Counted from the stretch's first letter, positions 1-12,220 are shown. The stretch is 29,982 nt of DNA from Lingula anatina (GCF_001039355.2 NW_019776068.1:717175-747156); one strand, 5' to 3'. The notes: generated from the sequence alone by a model not told the origin. Numbers and translations are program-made.

Positions 1-806
1 GCCATATTTAGTCCCCAGGATTTGTAAAGCCTGGCTCAACTCGTTGTGAATGCGATCTAAGCCACCCCACCCCATCCTACCCCACTGCCACCCTGTACGC
101 TAAAAGATTCAACATGAGGATGGTAGAGTTGAATTACAAGTTGGATTTAATCTAAAAAAAAATTAAGAAATGGCTAAAAACATTGACCCTTTCTTTAAGA
201 GATTGAACATGGGATTTCAGATGTTGAAATTTTCTTTCTTTCTCTTAATATAGCCTATGTGGTTTTACCTCAAAGGCTAGGATTAATGCATTTTTGAATA
301 ACAAAATTATTAGAATTGTATTTTATGCCAAGTAAAAACATATGGAATGGATGTACCATTCTCCTGATTTAAATCTGTTCCCTAAAACTTGAACTAGGTA
401 GATATGCAGACAGGCATAACTTGTTGGAGTGATGGTGGCTAAGTACCAGAAAATTGCACAGGATGCCAAGAAAAAGTTCTCAATTGTATTTTTTGCTTAA
501 ATCCCACAAACTGTCACTAAAGGTTTCATCTTCATGACCTGTTATATGTGGATTGACTACAACTTTATGCTCCAAGGCTCAGCCCTGTGTGACCTTTTTT
601 TTACCCTAGATGAAGCTTTACCTTAGTTTCTGGCAAAAAGCCAGTATATCTATAGCTCTGTATAGAGACTGCATGCATGCCAGGGTTAGTCTACAAAGTA
701 CCTGATGTCATAGATGCATTAGAATTATCTGTTTTGACCATGTGGACCAAGAGTAGAGCAAATAATTCATAATTGCAGCACTGAATTCATTTTGATTTTG
801 TTTTAG
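1..806 (+). other. Upstream region / 5' intron of the SLC1A gene
   Basis: No coding region could be supported here. The stretch ends in a clear 3' splice site: a T-rich tract followed by TTTTAG at 801-806, directly before an 18-nt 5' UTR piece and the transporter ATG at 825. It is therefore most likely the 3' part of an intron in the 5' UTR, with the promoter and first noncoding exon further left or outside the window. Base composition is AT-rich like the other introns. Confidence 0.5.
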
Positions 807-824
807 GTTTGATCAATCAGCAAG

Positions 825-1036
825 ATGAATGACGAGAAGTCTAAGCAGCCCATGATGTCTATAGAAGACGGAGAAATGGAGCCAGAAAATCCCCCAATGT
901 CCTGTCCTCGGAGAGTAAGATTTTTTTGATAGAACATTTTAACAGACATTTTATCACTGAATGAAAATTTGACTCTATATTTTTGTGTAACAGAAATGAA
1001 GTATAATATTAGGTTCAGCGTATACACATGCACGTG

Positions 1037-1079
<43 letters not shown>

Positions 1080-4000
1080 CAAATATGCATGTGCTTCCCA
1101 CAGAATTACACACAGAGTAAGTTGCCAGGTAAATTGCATATTGCATCATTTTTGTGATAATTTGTGACAGGTGTAACTGATACTGGTATTAATGGTGCAT
1201 TTAATCAGAATACTTTCATTCAGAAGTTGGTTGTAAAATAAGAGGTGTTATCATGGACAGTTTTGTAATGAGTGCTATTTTGAAAAGATACACTCTGCAC
1301 AATTTAGACAGAACTTGTGGATATTCAAAAATTATATTTGACATTCCACTTGTTTTGGGGAAAAGAGCCTTTATGTGTGAAGTTTTTTCCTATTTAAATT
1401 ATATGTTAAAGTCAATTATATACACTGAATATTTCACCATTCTATTTATCATGTTCTGGACTTTCATGGCCACCCTGTTGGTTGGTAGTGGTTAGTCAGT
1501 AATGTGAAAGAAATTGGTGTTTACCACTACCCTTATATTCATTTGTATATTGTAAACACATGTTCAGTAGTCTGGATAAATGGATGTATAATGCCAACAA
1601 GCTCAAGAATGATGGCTTTTTATCACTCTGGCCTTTTGGCAATGCCCTTTTGCTTTCTATTTCCGATATTTGGCAAATCCTCAAGTTTACCTGCTCGTGT
1701 AAAATACTGTTATGTTTGTTTGGGGGAATTCGTAAAGATGCCTTGTGATTCAATTAAAAGAAAAATGTGAATTGTAGCTGCTTCATATTCAAGTAGATCC
1801 TTGGAATCTCTTTGGTGATGGCATAACATAATATTTGATAGCTCAAAATTTCTTACGGTCTTATAATTTTGCATGCTTTAGTGAAGGGAATAATGGAAGT
1901 TAAAGCTCGTGATACTTTTGAGATGTTTTAACATGTGTGTCATCAAACACTTTTGAGATACCATGTGGGAAATCTGCAAAACACTTTAGAATAATAAATC
2001 TTTCCACACCAGATTTGATATAATTAAAACCATAATGTTAAAATAGAGAAAACTCCTTGGGACACCAACTGTTTTAATGCTAATGGCCTTTCAAAACCAT
2101 TAACCTTTGTATTATGGGTTCATGCAGTAGAGAAATATTGGACACAAACCAAGGAATTCATCTAATCTTTTGTAGTCTTAATTATTTTCATGTTAGGGTA
2201 ATTATGAATTATACAACAGATGGCAAGACAGCACAAAAAGAAATCATTCATATCCTGTTCCTCTATTTGATCTTGTTTAAATATTTCACCATTTTTAAAT
2301 GTATGTGATGAGTACCAGATCTATTTACGTCATTGTTCATGAATAATGTACATGTGGAAAGCATGCTGAATGTATGTAAGGAAGTCTCAAGGCTATTATA
2401 GCACATGCTCATGTGCAGTAAATAAATGACTGAGCAAAATTTGCCATGATGTGCCCTGATGATTCCGTAATGATTTTACCTGGATTATTCATAAAGAAAA
2501 TGAAAAAATAGTGTTTAGTATGTAAATTTGTTTCATAATATTTTTATTTCGTATGAGGGCATTCAATGGATTTTTAAAAAGATTTTTCTAAAATTTAAAA
2601 TGCACAGTTAACTATCTTGATGAAATAATTTCAAGTGTTCATGTATCTTATAACATTACCATTTTACTCCTTTTATATAGAGGAAAACATGTAATAACAA
2701 ACATACATTTTATTTTACAGTTTTGGAAATGGATGATTCAGAAAGAGAACTTGCTCCTGATCCTGACTGTATTAGGAGTGCTGTTAGGGATATTTATTGG
2801 TCTTCTAGCACGACTGGCCGATCCAGATGTGGATGCAGTNTGTGATAATTTGTGACAGGTGTAACTGATACTGGTATTAATGGTGCATTTAATCAGAATA
2901 CTTTCATTCAGAAGTTGGTTGTAAAATAAGAGGTGTTATCATGGACAGTTTTGTAATGAGTGCTATTTTGAAAAGATACACTCTGCACAATTTAGACAGA
3001 ACTTGTGGATATTCAAAAATTATATTTGACATTCCACTTGTTTTGGGGAAAAGAGCCTTTATGTGTGAAGTTTTTTCCTATTTAAATTATATGTTAAAGT
3101 CAATTATATACACTGAATATTTCACCATTCTATTTATCATGTTCTGGACTTTCATGGCCACCCTGTTGGTTGGTAGTGGTTAGTCAGTAATGTGAAAGAA
3201 ATTGGTGTTTACCACTACCCTTATATTCATTTGTATATTGTAAACACATGTTCAGTAGTCTGGATAAATGGATGTATAATGCCAACAAGCTCAAGAATGA
3301 TGGCTTTTTATCACTCTGGCCTTTTGGCAATGCCCTTTTGCTTTCTATTTCCGATATTTGGCAAATCCTCAAGTTTACCTGCTCGTGTAAAATACTGTTA
3401 TGTTTGTTTGGGGGAATTCGTAAAGATGCCTTGTGATTCAATTAAAAGAAAAATGTGAATTGTAGCTGCTTCATATTCAAGTAGATCCTTGGAATCTCTT
3501 TGGTGATGGCATAACATAATATTTGATAGCTCAAAATTTCTTACGGTCTTATAATTTTGCATGCTTTAGTGAAGGGAATAATGGAAGTTAAAGCTCGTGA
3601 TACTTTTGAGATGTTTTAACATGTGTGTCATCAAACACTTTTGAGATACCATGTGGGAAATCTGCAAAACACTTTAGAATAATAAATCTTTCCACACCAG
3701 ATTTGATATAATTAAAACCATAATGTTAAAATAGAGAAAACTCCTTGGGACACCAACTGTTTTAATGCTAATGGCCTTTCAAAACCATTAACCTTTGTAT
3801 TATGGGTTCATGCAGTAGAGAAATATTGGACACAAACCAAGGAATTCATCTAATCTTTTGTAGTCTTAATTATTTTCATGTTAGGGTAATTATGAATTAT
3901 ACAACAGATGGCAAGACAGCACAAAAAGAAATCATTCATATCCTGTTCCTCTATTTGATCTTGTTTAAATATTTCACCATTTTTAAATGTATGTGATGAG

Positions 4001-7000
4001 TACCAGATCTATTTACGTCATTGTTCATGAATAATGTACATGTGGAAAGCATGCTGAATGTATGTAAGGAAGTCTCAAGGCTATTATAGCACATGCTCAT
4101 GTGCAGTAAATAAATGACTGAGCAAAATTTGCCATGATGTGCCCTGATGATTCCGTAATGATTTTACCTGGATTATTCATAAAGAAAATGAAAAAATAGT
4201 GTTTAGTATGTAAATTTGTTTCATAATATTTTTATTTCGTATGAGGGCATTCAATGGATTTTTAAAAAGATTTTTCTAAAATTTAAAATGCACAGTTAAC
4301 TATCTTGATGAAATAATTTCAAGTGTTCATGTATCTTATAACATTACCATTTTACTCCTTTTATATAGAGGAAAACATGTAATAACAAACATACATTTTA
4401 TTTTACAGTTTTGGAAATGGATGATTCAGAAAGAGAACTTGCTCCTGATCCTGACTGTATTAGGAGTGCTGTTAGGGATATTTATTGGTCTTCTAGCACG
4501 ACTGGCCGATCCAGATGTGGATGCAGTAATGTTGGTCTCCTTCCCTGGTGAACTGCTGATGAACATGTTGAAAATGTTGATTTTACCTTTGATTATTTCT
4601 AGTTTAATATCAGGTCAGTTGATTGATGTTATGCACAGCAGCTTGACACAGTTGTACATTAATTATTCTACAATATTTTCAAAATGGTTCATATAAAATA
4701 AATCTTTGTTTATTTCTTTAATAACAGTATGGCTACAGTATGTTTATGGATCTTTTAAACAACAAAATAGATTTGGTTTGTTACAAACAAATGAAATCAA
4801 ATATATGCAAAAGATGTAATATATACGCATCACATATAAAGCTTTGAGTATATGTGATAATATATAAAGTTAAGCAAATCTGTTCCATACTCGAGTTAAC
4901 ACATGATTAGCTTAGTTAAATATGTATAATTTTTTTCATAATCAAGGGTTGGCTCAACTGGATGCCAAGGCCAGTGGTAAACTGGGAGGCCGTGCTATGG
5001 TCTACTATTTCACCACCACCGTGATTGCATCCATCATTGGTATTGTGTTAGTTGTGACCATTCACCCCGGAGACCCCTCCATACGTGCTGGCCTTGGGTC
5101 TGGCACAACCGAAAACAAGGTGTCTACACTGGATGCATTCCTGGATATATTTAGGTGTGGATGAAATAAAACCCACTGGGAAATGTTTCTGTGATCTTTA
5201 AGATAACCGTTCTTCATGAAAAGCAGAAAAAAATAATATATGTTGAAAAATGTCCCAATAAATGGTTTATCAGTTGCTTTTCCAACTAGTGAAAAGATAA
5301 CAGTTCATGGAAATTTTAAAGAATATGGTTGTATGAAAATGTACTTCTACTGGGCATGTGTCTGGCTTTTAAATGCAATTTGTACTGAAAGAGAAGCAGA
5401 TGCTTCATAATTATTATAACATCTTTTGAAGTGGAATACCACATATTCTATAAATTTTGTGTTGAAAAAAAAAACTTGTTAATAGTTTTTCAAAACTTAC
5501 TTAGCTTAAACAACTATTTTGTTTTTATTTACAGGAATTTGTTGCCTGAAAATCTTGTAGTGGCATGTTTTTATAGTGTTTCTACCTACTATGTAAAAGC
5601 CCCTCCTTTGGTAGAGAAGGTGGACCCAAGCATGACTCCTGACGCAAATGTCACTGAGAATGCCACAGAAGTTGTGTTATCTATTGTTGATCAGTTAGAT
5701 GCTGATTATAATATTTCAATAGACAATATGACAGCAAATGAAACAGAAGAACCAGAGAAAGAGAAATACGTAAGAGAACTGAGATACGGAGGAAGTACAA
5801 ATGTATTAGGTATAGAACTTTGTCAATTTTTTTAAAGTTCATTTTATCTTGGTTAAATCTATAATTTGGTGGACATGTGTTATTTTAATAACTGCCTGCT
5901 TCAATGTGCTCTCTCTTTGCACTGATTTGTGATGTATGTGAACGATTAAGATAATTTAAAAAAATTAGTGAATATTTTTATAACAAGTAAAATATCTTTT
6001 GGTATATTCTCTAGGTATATGTGTAAGTAATTGCTCAGTGAGGTACATATATGAATATGAATACCATGTTATATTAATTTGAAACTTATTGCATTTTTCT
6101 CATGATGTGATTGTGTCTTCCTTTTTTTCCAGGTCTAATTATTTTCTGCATTGCATTTGGTGTGATCCTTAGTTCAATGCATGAAAGGGCCAGAGTCATG
6201 ACAGACTTTTTCTTCATTCTGAATGAAGTGGTGATGACAATGGTTGGAATTATCATGTGGTAAGATATCTGGATGTTTAGTTGTTTTCAATTTCAATATA
6301 ACCCTAAATTTTAAATCTGACTCTGGTGATGGTATCTGGTTTTATTTGCTTTTGCTAAGATAAATGGTGCCAAGTTTCATGATATTTCAGATAAAACTGG
6401 AATACATTGAGGATTAACGGGGCAAGTTTTACAGTTACTAGTATAATAATAAAAAAGCTCTTACTGACTAAATTTTAAAGAAAATTTCCAACATTGATAT
6501 ATCAAATAATACAATGAATTTCCAGGTATGCTCCGTTTGGTATAATGTGTTTAATTGCTGGTAAACTGATGGAAATTGATGACATGGCCAAGACAATCAG
6601 GCAGCTTGGAGTGTACATGGTCACTGTAATTGTGGGTCTTATCATTCATGGTGTTGGTGTACTGCCACTCATTTACTTTGTCATAACAAGAAAGAACCCT
6701 TTCACATTTGCCAAGAACATGCTGCAGGCTTGGCTGACAGCTTTGGGAACTGCTTCAAGGTAATAACAATTGACATTGTATAATTTGTGTTGATGTATCA
6801 GTTTTTTATCTGCTTTTTTATCTCCTTTGAAAGTTTCAGTAACACCAGCAAATGATTCTTTAAATCTGTAGATATATTGTTAGGATGGTTTTATTGTATA
6901 ATCAATAATCACTGTGAAAGAATGAAATGTGAAAAAATCATATAACATATGTAAATATTCAGAAGTGACAACTATGAACTGTATTGATTGTGTTGTGACA

Positions 7001-8426
7001 GTGTGGGTCTGTTTTTGTGTTAATTAGTGTGTATGTGTGCACATAATTTATTTATTTATTTATTTATTTATTTATTTTTTATTTATTTATTTTTATTTAT
7101 TTCAGTGCTGCCACCATCCCTGTCACCTTCAAGTGTCTGGAGGAACTGAATGGTATTGACAGGCGAGTGACCAGGTTTGTGATCCCAGTGGGAGCCACTG
7201 CCAACATGGACGGCACAGCTCTGTATGAGGCTGTGGCCACACTGTTCATTGCACAAATGAATGGAGTGAACCTGGATATTGGGGAAATAATTACTGTTAG
7301 GTAAAGACTCTGTGGCTGTAGTTGAGTGAGTTGAGTAGGGTATCTTGAAGTATCTTGTGTGTATGTGTTTATGTGCATGTGTACTTGGGTGTGAGAGATA
7401 AGATTGTTGGAAAAAAATTAAAAAATTTATAGAAATTGTTCTGTTCAAAACTGTTACCTGGTAATGGTTAAAACATGTTAGACATCAACATTTGCTATAA
7501 TTTATTGAAAGCCATATGAAACAGATAAACAGTGAATCCAAATTATTAATATGCATAAAAAGTTTCGGCTTATTACATCCAAGGGAAGTTTTATTATTTG
7601 ATTAATAATGTATCTGTAGTCCTTTTGTTTGTAGGTATAGTGTTTCCTTGAACTGGCTGTAATACGAGTAAGTATTTAGAATTTTGTTAATTTTTTAGTC
7701 TAACTGCCACCCTGACCAGTATTGGTGCAGCTAGTGTGCCCAGTGCGTCACTGGTCACCATGATTCTGATCCTGACAGCTGTGGGACTGCCTGTGAAAGA
7801 CATCAGCTTGATTGTCATGGTGGATTGGTTGCTGTGAGTATTTTTAAGCTGAATTTGTCAGTGTAACTTCAGTGGAAAGTAGTTGGATTATTTTTGTCTA
7901 AATTAAGTGACTAATGTGATTTATTAAAGCATTGTATAACTGAATATTTATAATACCTTATTTAAATGTTTAAAAATTGTAGAAGACACTGAAAAACTGA
8001 AAACGTGCACAGTGAGGGTTATTTGAGTTAAAAGTATATAATTTTGAAAATTTGGAAATATTTTTATCCTTCAATTGATTAAATTTGAAATATTTTTATT
8101 ATTTAATGGTAGTGTCAGTAATATAAAAAGAGGGGATTTTATAATACTTCTCTCTTTAAAATCAGGTTACATATATAAATCTCTCTTGTTTATTTATTAG
8201 GGACCGTTTGCGAACCTCCATCAATGTTCTGGGAGATGCATTTGGTGCTGGTATTGTGGCCCATCTCTCTCGCCATGAACTGGCTGCTCAAGATGCAGAA
8301 CTTGCGGCAGAGGAGGCAGCCAAGAATGGAATTGAAGAACGTCGACCAAGCAAAGCATCCTTAAATGACAGGGGTACTAATGGTTTATATCCAGAATTGA
8401 ATAAAGAATCTGAAACCCCCATGTAG
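825..8426 (+). CDS. SLC1A: Excitatory amino acid transporter (SLC1A/EAAT family), nine coding exons
   Basis: Sodium-coupled glutamate/aspartate transporter of the plasma membrane; the family clears extracellular glutamate. Exons: 825-914 (exon begins 807), 4409-4613, 4947-5154, 5535-5809, 6133-6259, 6526-6759, 7106-7300, 7699-7833, 8201-8426. All junctions are GT-AG and in phase, giving 564 residues (human EAATs are about 525-575). Visible: a 30-residue cytoplasmic N-terminus, TM1 from [10 protein letters not shown] on, [14 protein letters not shown], a glycosylated loop (sequons at N206, N210, N227, N232, N236), HP1 ALGTASSAATIP (about 374-385), TM7 NMDGTALYE (413-421), HP2 (about 453-466), and TM8 DRLRT with D491, R494, N498 and D502. 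In this family the R494 position specifies acidic substrates. The C-terminus is ETPM, a class I PDZ-type end. HP2 and TM8 look most like EAAT2 and the tail like EAAT1, so one-to-one orthology is not claimed. Odd residues: A381, A412, S462. The duplicated block at 1153-4527 disrupts the model, which uses the second, complete exon 2. Confidence 0.93.
1019..1078. repeat. Alternating purine-pyrimidine tract with (CA)n microsatellite
   Basis: Sixty bases alternate pyrimidine and purine without a break: a TATACACATGCACGTG lead, a short GCGCGC core, then about 17 CA units up to 1078. It lies in intron 1 of the transporter, about 100 bp after its donor. Apparent ORFs made of His-Thr or Cys-Val repeats here are products of the repeat and are not genes. 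Confidence 0.95.
1153..2839. repeat. 1687-bp direct repeat, copy 1 (probable unmerged contig overlap)
   Basis: This block matches 2841-4527 with a constant offset of 1688, and no difference was seen in the parts I compared. It contains the 3' part of SLC1A intron 1 and the first 119 bp of exon 2. It stops abruptly at 2839, in the middle of the exon, next to the single N at 2840. The matching small ORFs in the two copies are all shadows of this duplication. Confidence 0.95.
2721..2839 (+). pseudogene. Truncated duplicate of SLC1A exon 2
   Basis: It begins after a normal acceptor (TTTTACAG) and encodes the same TM1 start as the complete exon at 4409-4613, but is cut at 2839 after the codons for DPDVDAV. 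Beyond the N the sequence returns to intron and reaches TGA within a few codons, with no donor site. If included in an mRNA it would end translation. The simplest explanation is an assembly artefact and not an exon duplication in the animal. Confidence 0.85.
2840..2840. other. Single-N contig joint
   Basis: One N marks the point where the left sequence ends inside exon 2 and the right sequence restarts at the equivalent of base 1153. A one-base placeholder gap between perfectly overlapping ends is typical of scaffolding without overlap removal. Confidence 0.85.
2841..4527. repeat. 1687-bp direct repeat, copy 2
   Basis: Second copy of 1153-2839. Here exon 2 continues past the repeat end (4527) to a proper donor at 4614, so this copy carries the functional exon. 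Confidence 0.95.
4829..4858. repeat. Short inverted repeat in SLC1A intron 2
   Basis: ATCACATATA (4829-4838) is followed after a 10-nt loop by its exact complement TATATGTGAT (4849-4858). It lies in AT-rich intron sequence about 90 bp before the exon 3 acceptor. No role can be assigned; it may be chance. Confidence 0.5.
7045..7100. repeat. (ATTT)n microsatellite abutting a splice acceptor
   Basis: About 13 units of ATTT with two T-rich interruptions run straight into TTCAG at 7101-7105, the acceptor of the exon coding the end of HP1 and TM7. The repeat therefore forms the whole polypyrimidine region of that acceptor. Confidence 0.93.
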
Positions 8427-9233
8427 AGTTCCAATGTTGCCTGCCAGTATTTGGTAATCAGTTGTTAATCATAGATTAATGTTGTGGTGTACTACTAATC
8501 GATAGATTAAGAGATGACTTGCCTGGGCAAGTTAGCATTTGTCACCTGTCAACCATGAAGTTGTTTCAAAACTTTCTTAGAACTAGCTTTGCCTACTTTG
8601 ATAGTTGCCTGGGATGTGTTGTAAGTACCTGAAGTAATATAGACGTTTCAATATTGTCATTTTTTTATTTTTAAAATGCCCCTCAGTTCCAAAATTTCAT
8701 AGCATTTCAGCAAAATCTCCTCTATGGCATTATTGTTTAGACTTTAGAATATATCATGCGATTGGTGACTTGTTTATTTTCCCAGATGCATGCTTTCCCT
8801 GTGTTTTAGTTGTATATTATGTAGTGTCAGTCTGTGTCATGGCTTTTGATGTACATCAGACTCATTCTAATTTTTTATGACAAATGTTTTGTGAAATTAC
8901 TTTAAAAATTTGGTGCTTTACTGGGCTTGCTAGCAAAAGTTTTTTTTTTCAAGCAAATAGATGTAAAATGTATACCAAAGTAAAATTTTGAATCAGATAA
9001 GAGATAAGTCGACACATATTTTTCATTTTTCTCAGTTTTAGCAACTATTCAGTTTGCATTTGGTGAAATGTAAGTGTGCTGGTATGAGCCTAGCTATATA
9101 TTGGATTAAGTATCTCATTTTGAAGCATAATAGCATAATTAAAAGCAGCACTGCACACGAAGCACTTTAAATGTAAATGTAGTATTAATATTTTAAATTA
9201 TTATTTTGACTGTATTATTATTTTTGCATGCAG

Positions 9234-9319
9234 CTGATGGGGATGTAGGTAAGGCTATTATTGTACATGCACCACCGGATGATGAAGATAAGGGGAAGGA
9301 AGGAATGAAATGGGTGTAA
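9234..9319 (+). CDS. Candidate alternative terminal exon of SLC1A
   Basis: A T-rich tract and GCATGCAG (to 9233) form a good splice acceptor. After it, a frame entered at phase 1 is open for 27 codons, from DGDVGK through an acidic PPDDEDK centre to GMKWV, ending at TAA 9317-9319. The piece is more GC-rich than its surroundings. To be used it needs a phase-1 donor within exon 9. In-frame GT candidates are at 8374 (AGGG|GTACTA), in the GGT codon just after it, and in the CGT codon upstream; none matches the donor consensus well. Known background: vertebrate EAAT2 has splice forms with different C-termini. The assignment is inference. Confidence 0.4.
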
Positions 9320-12220
9320 CGCAGTTATATACAAAATTTTAAAATTGGAAAGGATTGTGAATTTGCTATCAATACCTAACATTACTATAATCAACAAGTG
9401 GAAAATTTTTTATGCTTGATTATGGTGACCCACAGTCAACAGGTATAGATAGACAAAACAAATCTCCATATTGACAGAGATCAAGTGAAAAAGTCACATA
9501 AGATACGCTTACAAGTCTGTTTGCAAAAACTTACACAGCACATTTGATGATAAAAGTATGATTGAGAGAGATATCTTTTCCTTTATTGAAAATGCAAAAT
9601 ATCAAATTTAATAGTGAACCAGAATTCTTACCCGCAAATTGATTATTTTTTTAAAAAATGCTAAAGTATGGTTATGTTAGAAGTTATAAGATTGCCAGTA
9701 TTTGTACTACAGTTCAGGGTTCCAATGAGCATAATCTCACTGCTCTTCCTCAAAGCCATACACTCAAGTACATAATTTTGTTATCAAGGTGTAATTGTTT
9801 ATTATGCAATTAATGGCATATTGCTGTTTATATCATTGTAATTATTTTTTGGTGTATGTGCATCTTTAGAGAGTTATTTGCACTTTTCCAAAGTCTTATG
9901 ATGGTTGTTCTGTATAAAATCATTTTAATTAAAGCATGAGCATGGTGAAACACCTGTGACAAGGATAAACTTCATATAGATATACCATGTATTTTACTGT
10001 CACATTGCAAGCCTTCTTTAATTATTCAAGCTTTAAGTACCAGCAACCTGCAGTTTCATTTCTGAATTAATATATCAGTGATTGTTTGATGTATTTGACA
10101 GTTTCGTCATAATAGGTATTGCATTTATAAAAAAAAAATTGCACAAAAACATTGTATAAATAGTATAATATTCTTATTATAACTACAAATTATTTTCTAA
10201 TGTACAGACTTTATTTACTATCAATAGGTAATATGCACATTGAGACTGAAACAGACAAATTATAACACCTGGCCATGAGTGAGAGGATTATCTTTGCAGC
10301 ATACAGTATTGCCATAGCAGCTTGAAGGTTGCTGATATAGTATGGTGAGATAAAAGGTACCTAGTACATTGTACAACATAATAGATGGGGTCATAGCTTT
10401 ATGAGTTGTACAATGGTACAAATAAGTGAACTCATTCAAAACTAGGAAGAATTTTTAGTTACTCAGTGTTGTGATTCTGTGGTACTGCCAGGTCTTTTGA
10501 AGAGAGAGATATTTGATGTGACTTACTAAGAAAGAGATTTGGTAGGCTTTGGGTAACATATACTGTATAATAAGCTACGCACAGTTGATATACCATTGGT
10601 TTGTCTTTGAACTGCATTTTTTATACTGGTATTCCAGTGTACATTACCAATACTTAAAAAAAATTCAGTCAAACTGTGCCTATATTGACAGAAAACTATA
10701 TATATAAACTCAATGTATACAGAACTTAACTTCATCAAGGGTAAAAGTTATTATGACTATTATGTATGAAATTATTCTCAATTCCCTATTTGGTGATTAA
10801 GTATTTAGCAATTTGAATTATGCCTTTTAAGCTTATATGTAATATTCTCAGTATACAGACCTTTTTTTAGAGATTTTTCTTTAATTATTTGAGTACTTTT
10901 TCAATAGATTTTTTTGTTACCACTTTTTATGCATTTAAATCCTTTCATAGTATTTCTTGCAATACAACTGAATTGATAAGGAAGGCGATACTTAGAGAAA
11001 CCAAGATCATAATTGACATTGAATTAAAAAAAAAGATTTAATAGGTCTTAAATGAAATTATAAAAATGACCCTCTTCTTTGGGTTAGGAGATTGAGCCTT
11101 TGCTCTTCCCAGTTGTAAATAACATATTGATATCTTATGCAGTGCACTTGCATTTTACACATGAATGTTCAAAAATTGTATTGAAGCCAGTCAGTCTACC
11201 CATATTATATTATGATATAATATATTAATATTATGCACAAAATATTTACATTAAGTAGAATGTGCCAGGGTGTTCCAGTTATAAGCAGTAGATACTTGTG
11301 CTACATGTGCCACCTCTGTCGTGTCTGTGTTTGTACAGATAGCACACACTTGCAGAAACTGAAACCTTACAACACAAAGAGGCCACAGATATACACATGT
11401 GCCCAGGTGTAAACTTCAGAGAAAAGGGATATAAACAATTTTAGTACCCCGAGTTTCAAATTTTACTAGTAAATTTTGTCAGTGGCAATCATCCAATATA
11501 GCCCAAAGTATGGCAACTTAGTGTTTAATCAAGCGAGGTCTTGCAGAATTGCAAAAAGTGGAGCCAGAAATAATGGCAGACTAGCAAGTGAGGTGCAACA
11601 ATGAATGAATGCTGATAGGATTTATCCACTGGTATTTTTCTGGTCGTTATTTAAGTTCTTTGAAATAACAGTATTTTTTGTATGTATTATAATGTTTTAC
11701 ATGTTATTCCTGTATTGCTTCCTAAGGTGACATTCCTGCCACACATGGTTTCAACCTTCTTGCTAGAAGAAAGTTAATCCCACCTCACTCAGATTAATGC
11801 ACATTTTCTAGTCTCATATGACAAAACACAGTGTTGGCAACCTTTATTTTAGGCTGTATTGGATGATTTCCACTGGCAGGAACTGTTCTAATTGAAGTGT
11901 ATAAATGCATGAGATAGAACATATTAGACTCTGAAACCCAGGGCGATACTTATTGGCATCAGTTGGATTGCATTTTCCACTCAGAGATAGTGGGTATTTT
12001 TAGCAAAACAAAAGACAACTACTCTCTTCTTTGATAAAAATTTTTCGGGCTATATTTCACGTGATTCTAAAAACGTCTCTATTGCCTAATTTTATACCAC
12101 AAAAAAATATGCAGGTTTGTCTGGTGTTTATGCTTAGAGATTGATTTGTGTTCAGGTTTACCTAGAAACCAAGGTTATTTAACCTTGAATCTGCTGTTAG
12201 TATTGCATGTTGTAGAATGG

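Noticed and set aside
803-1157. Small ORFs with His-Thr or Cys-Val repeats
   Set aside because: Products of translating the CA repeat.
1253-3996. Pairs of identical small ORFs at 1253-2308 and 2941-3996
   Set aside because: They lie in an intron, have no coding features and are identical only because the block is duplicated.
7083-7448. Antisense ORFs of 93 and 121 codons over the TM7 exon
   Set aside because: Shadows of the GC-rich plus-strand exon; no domain and no splice support.
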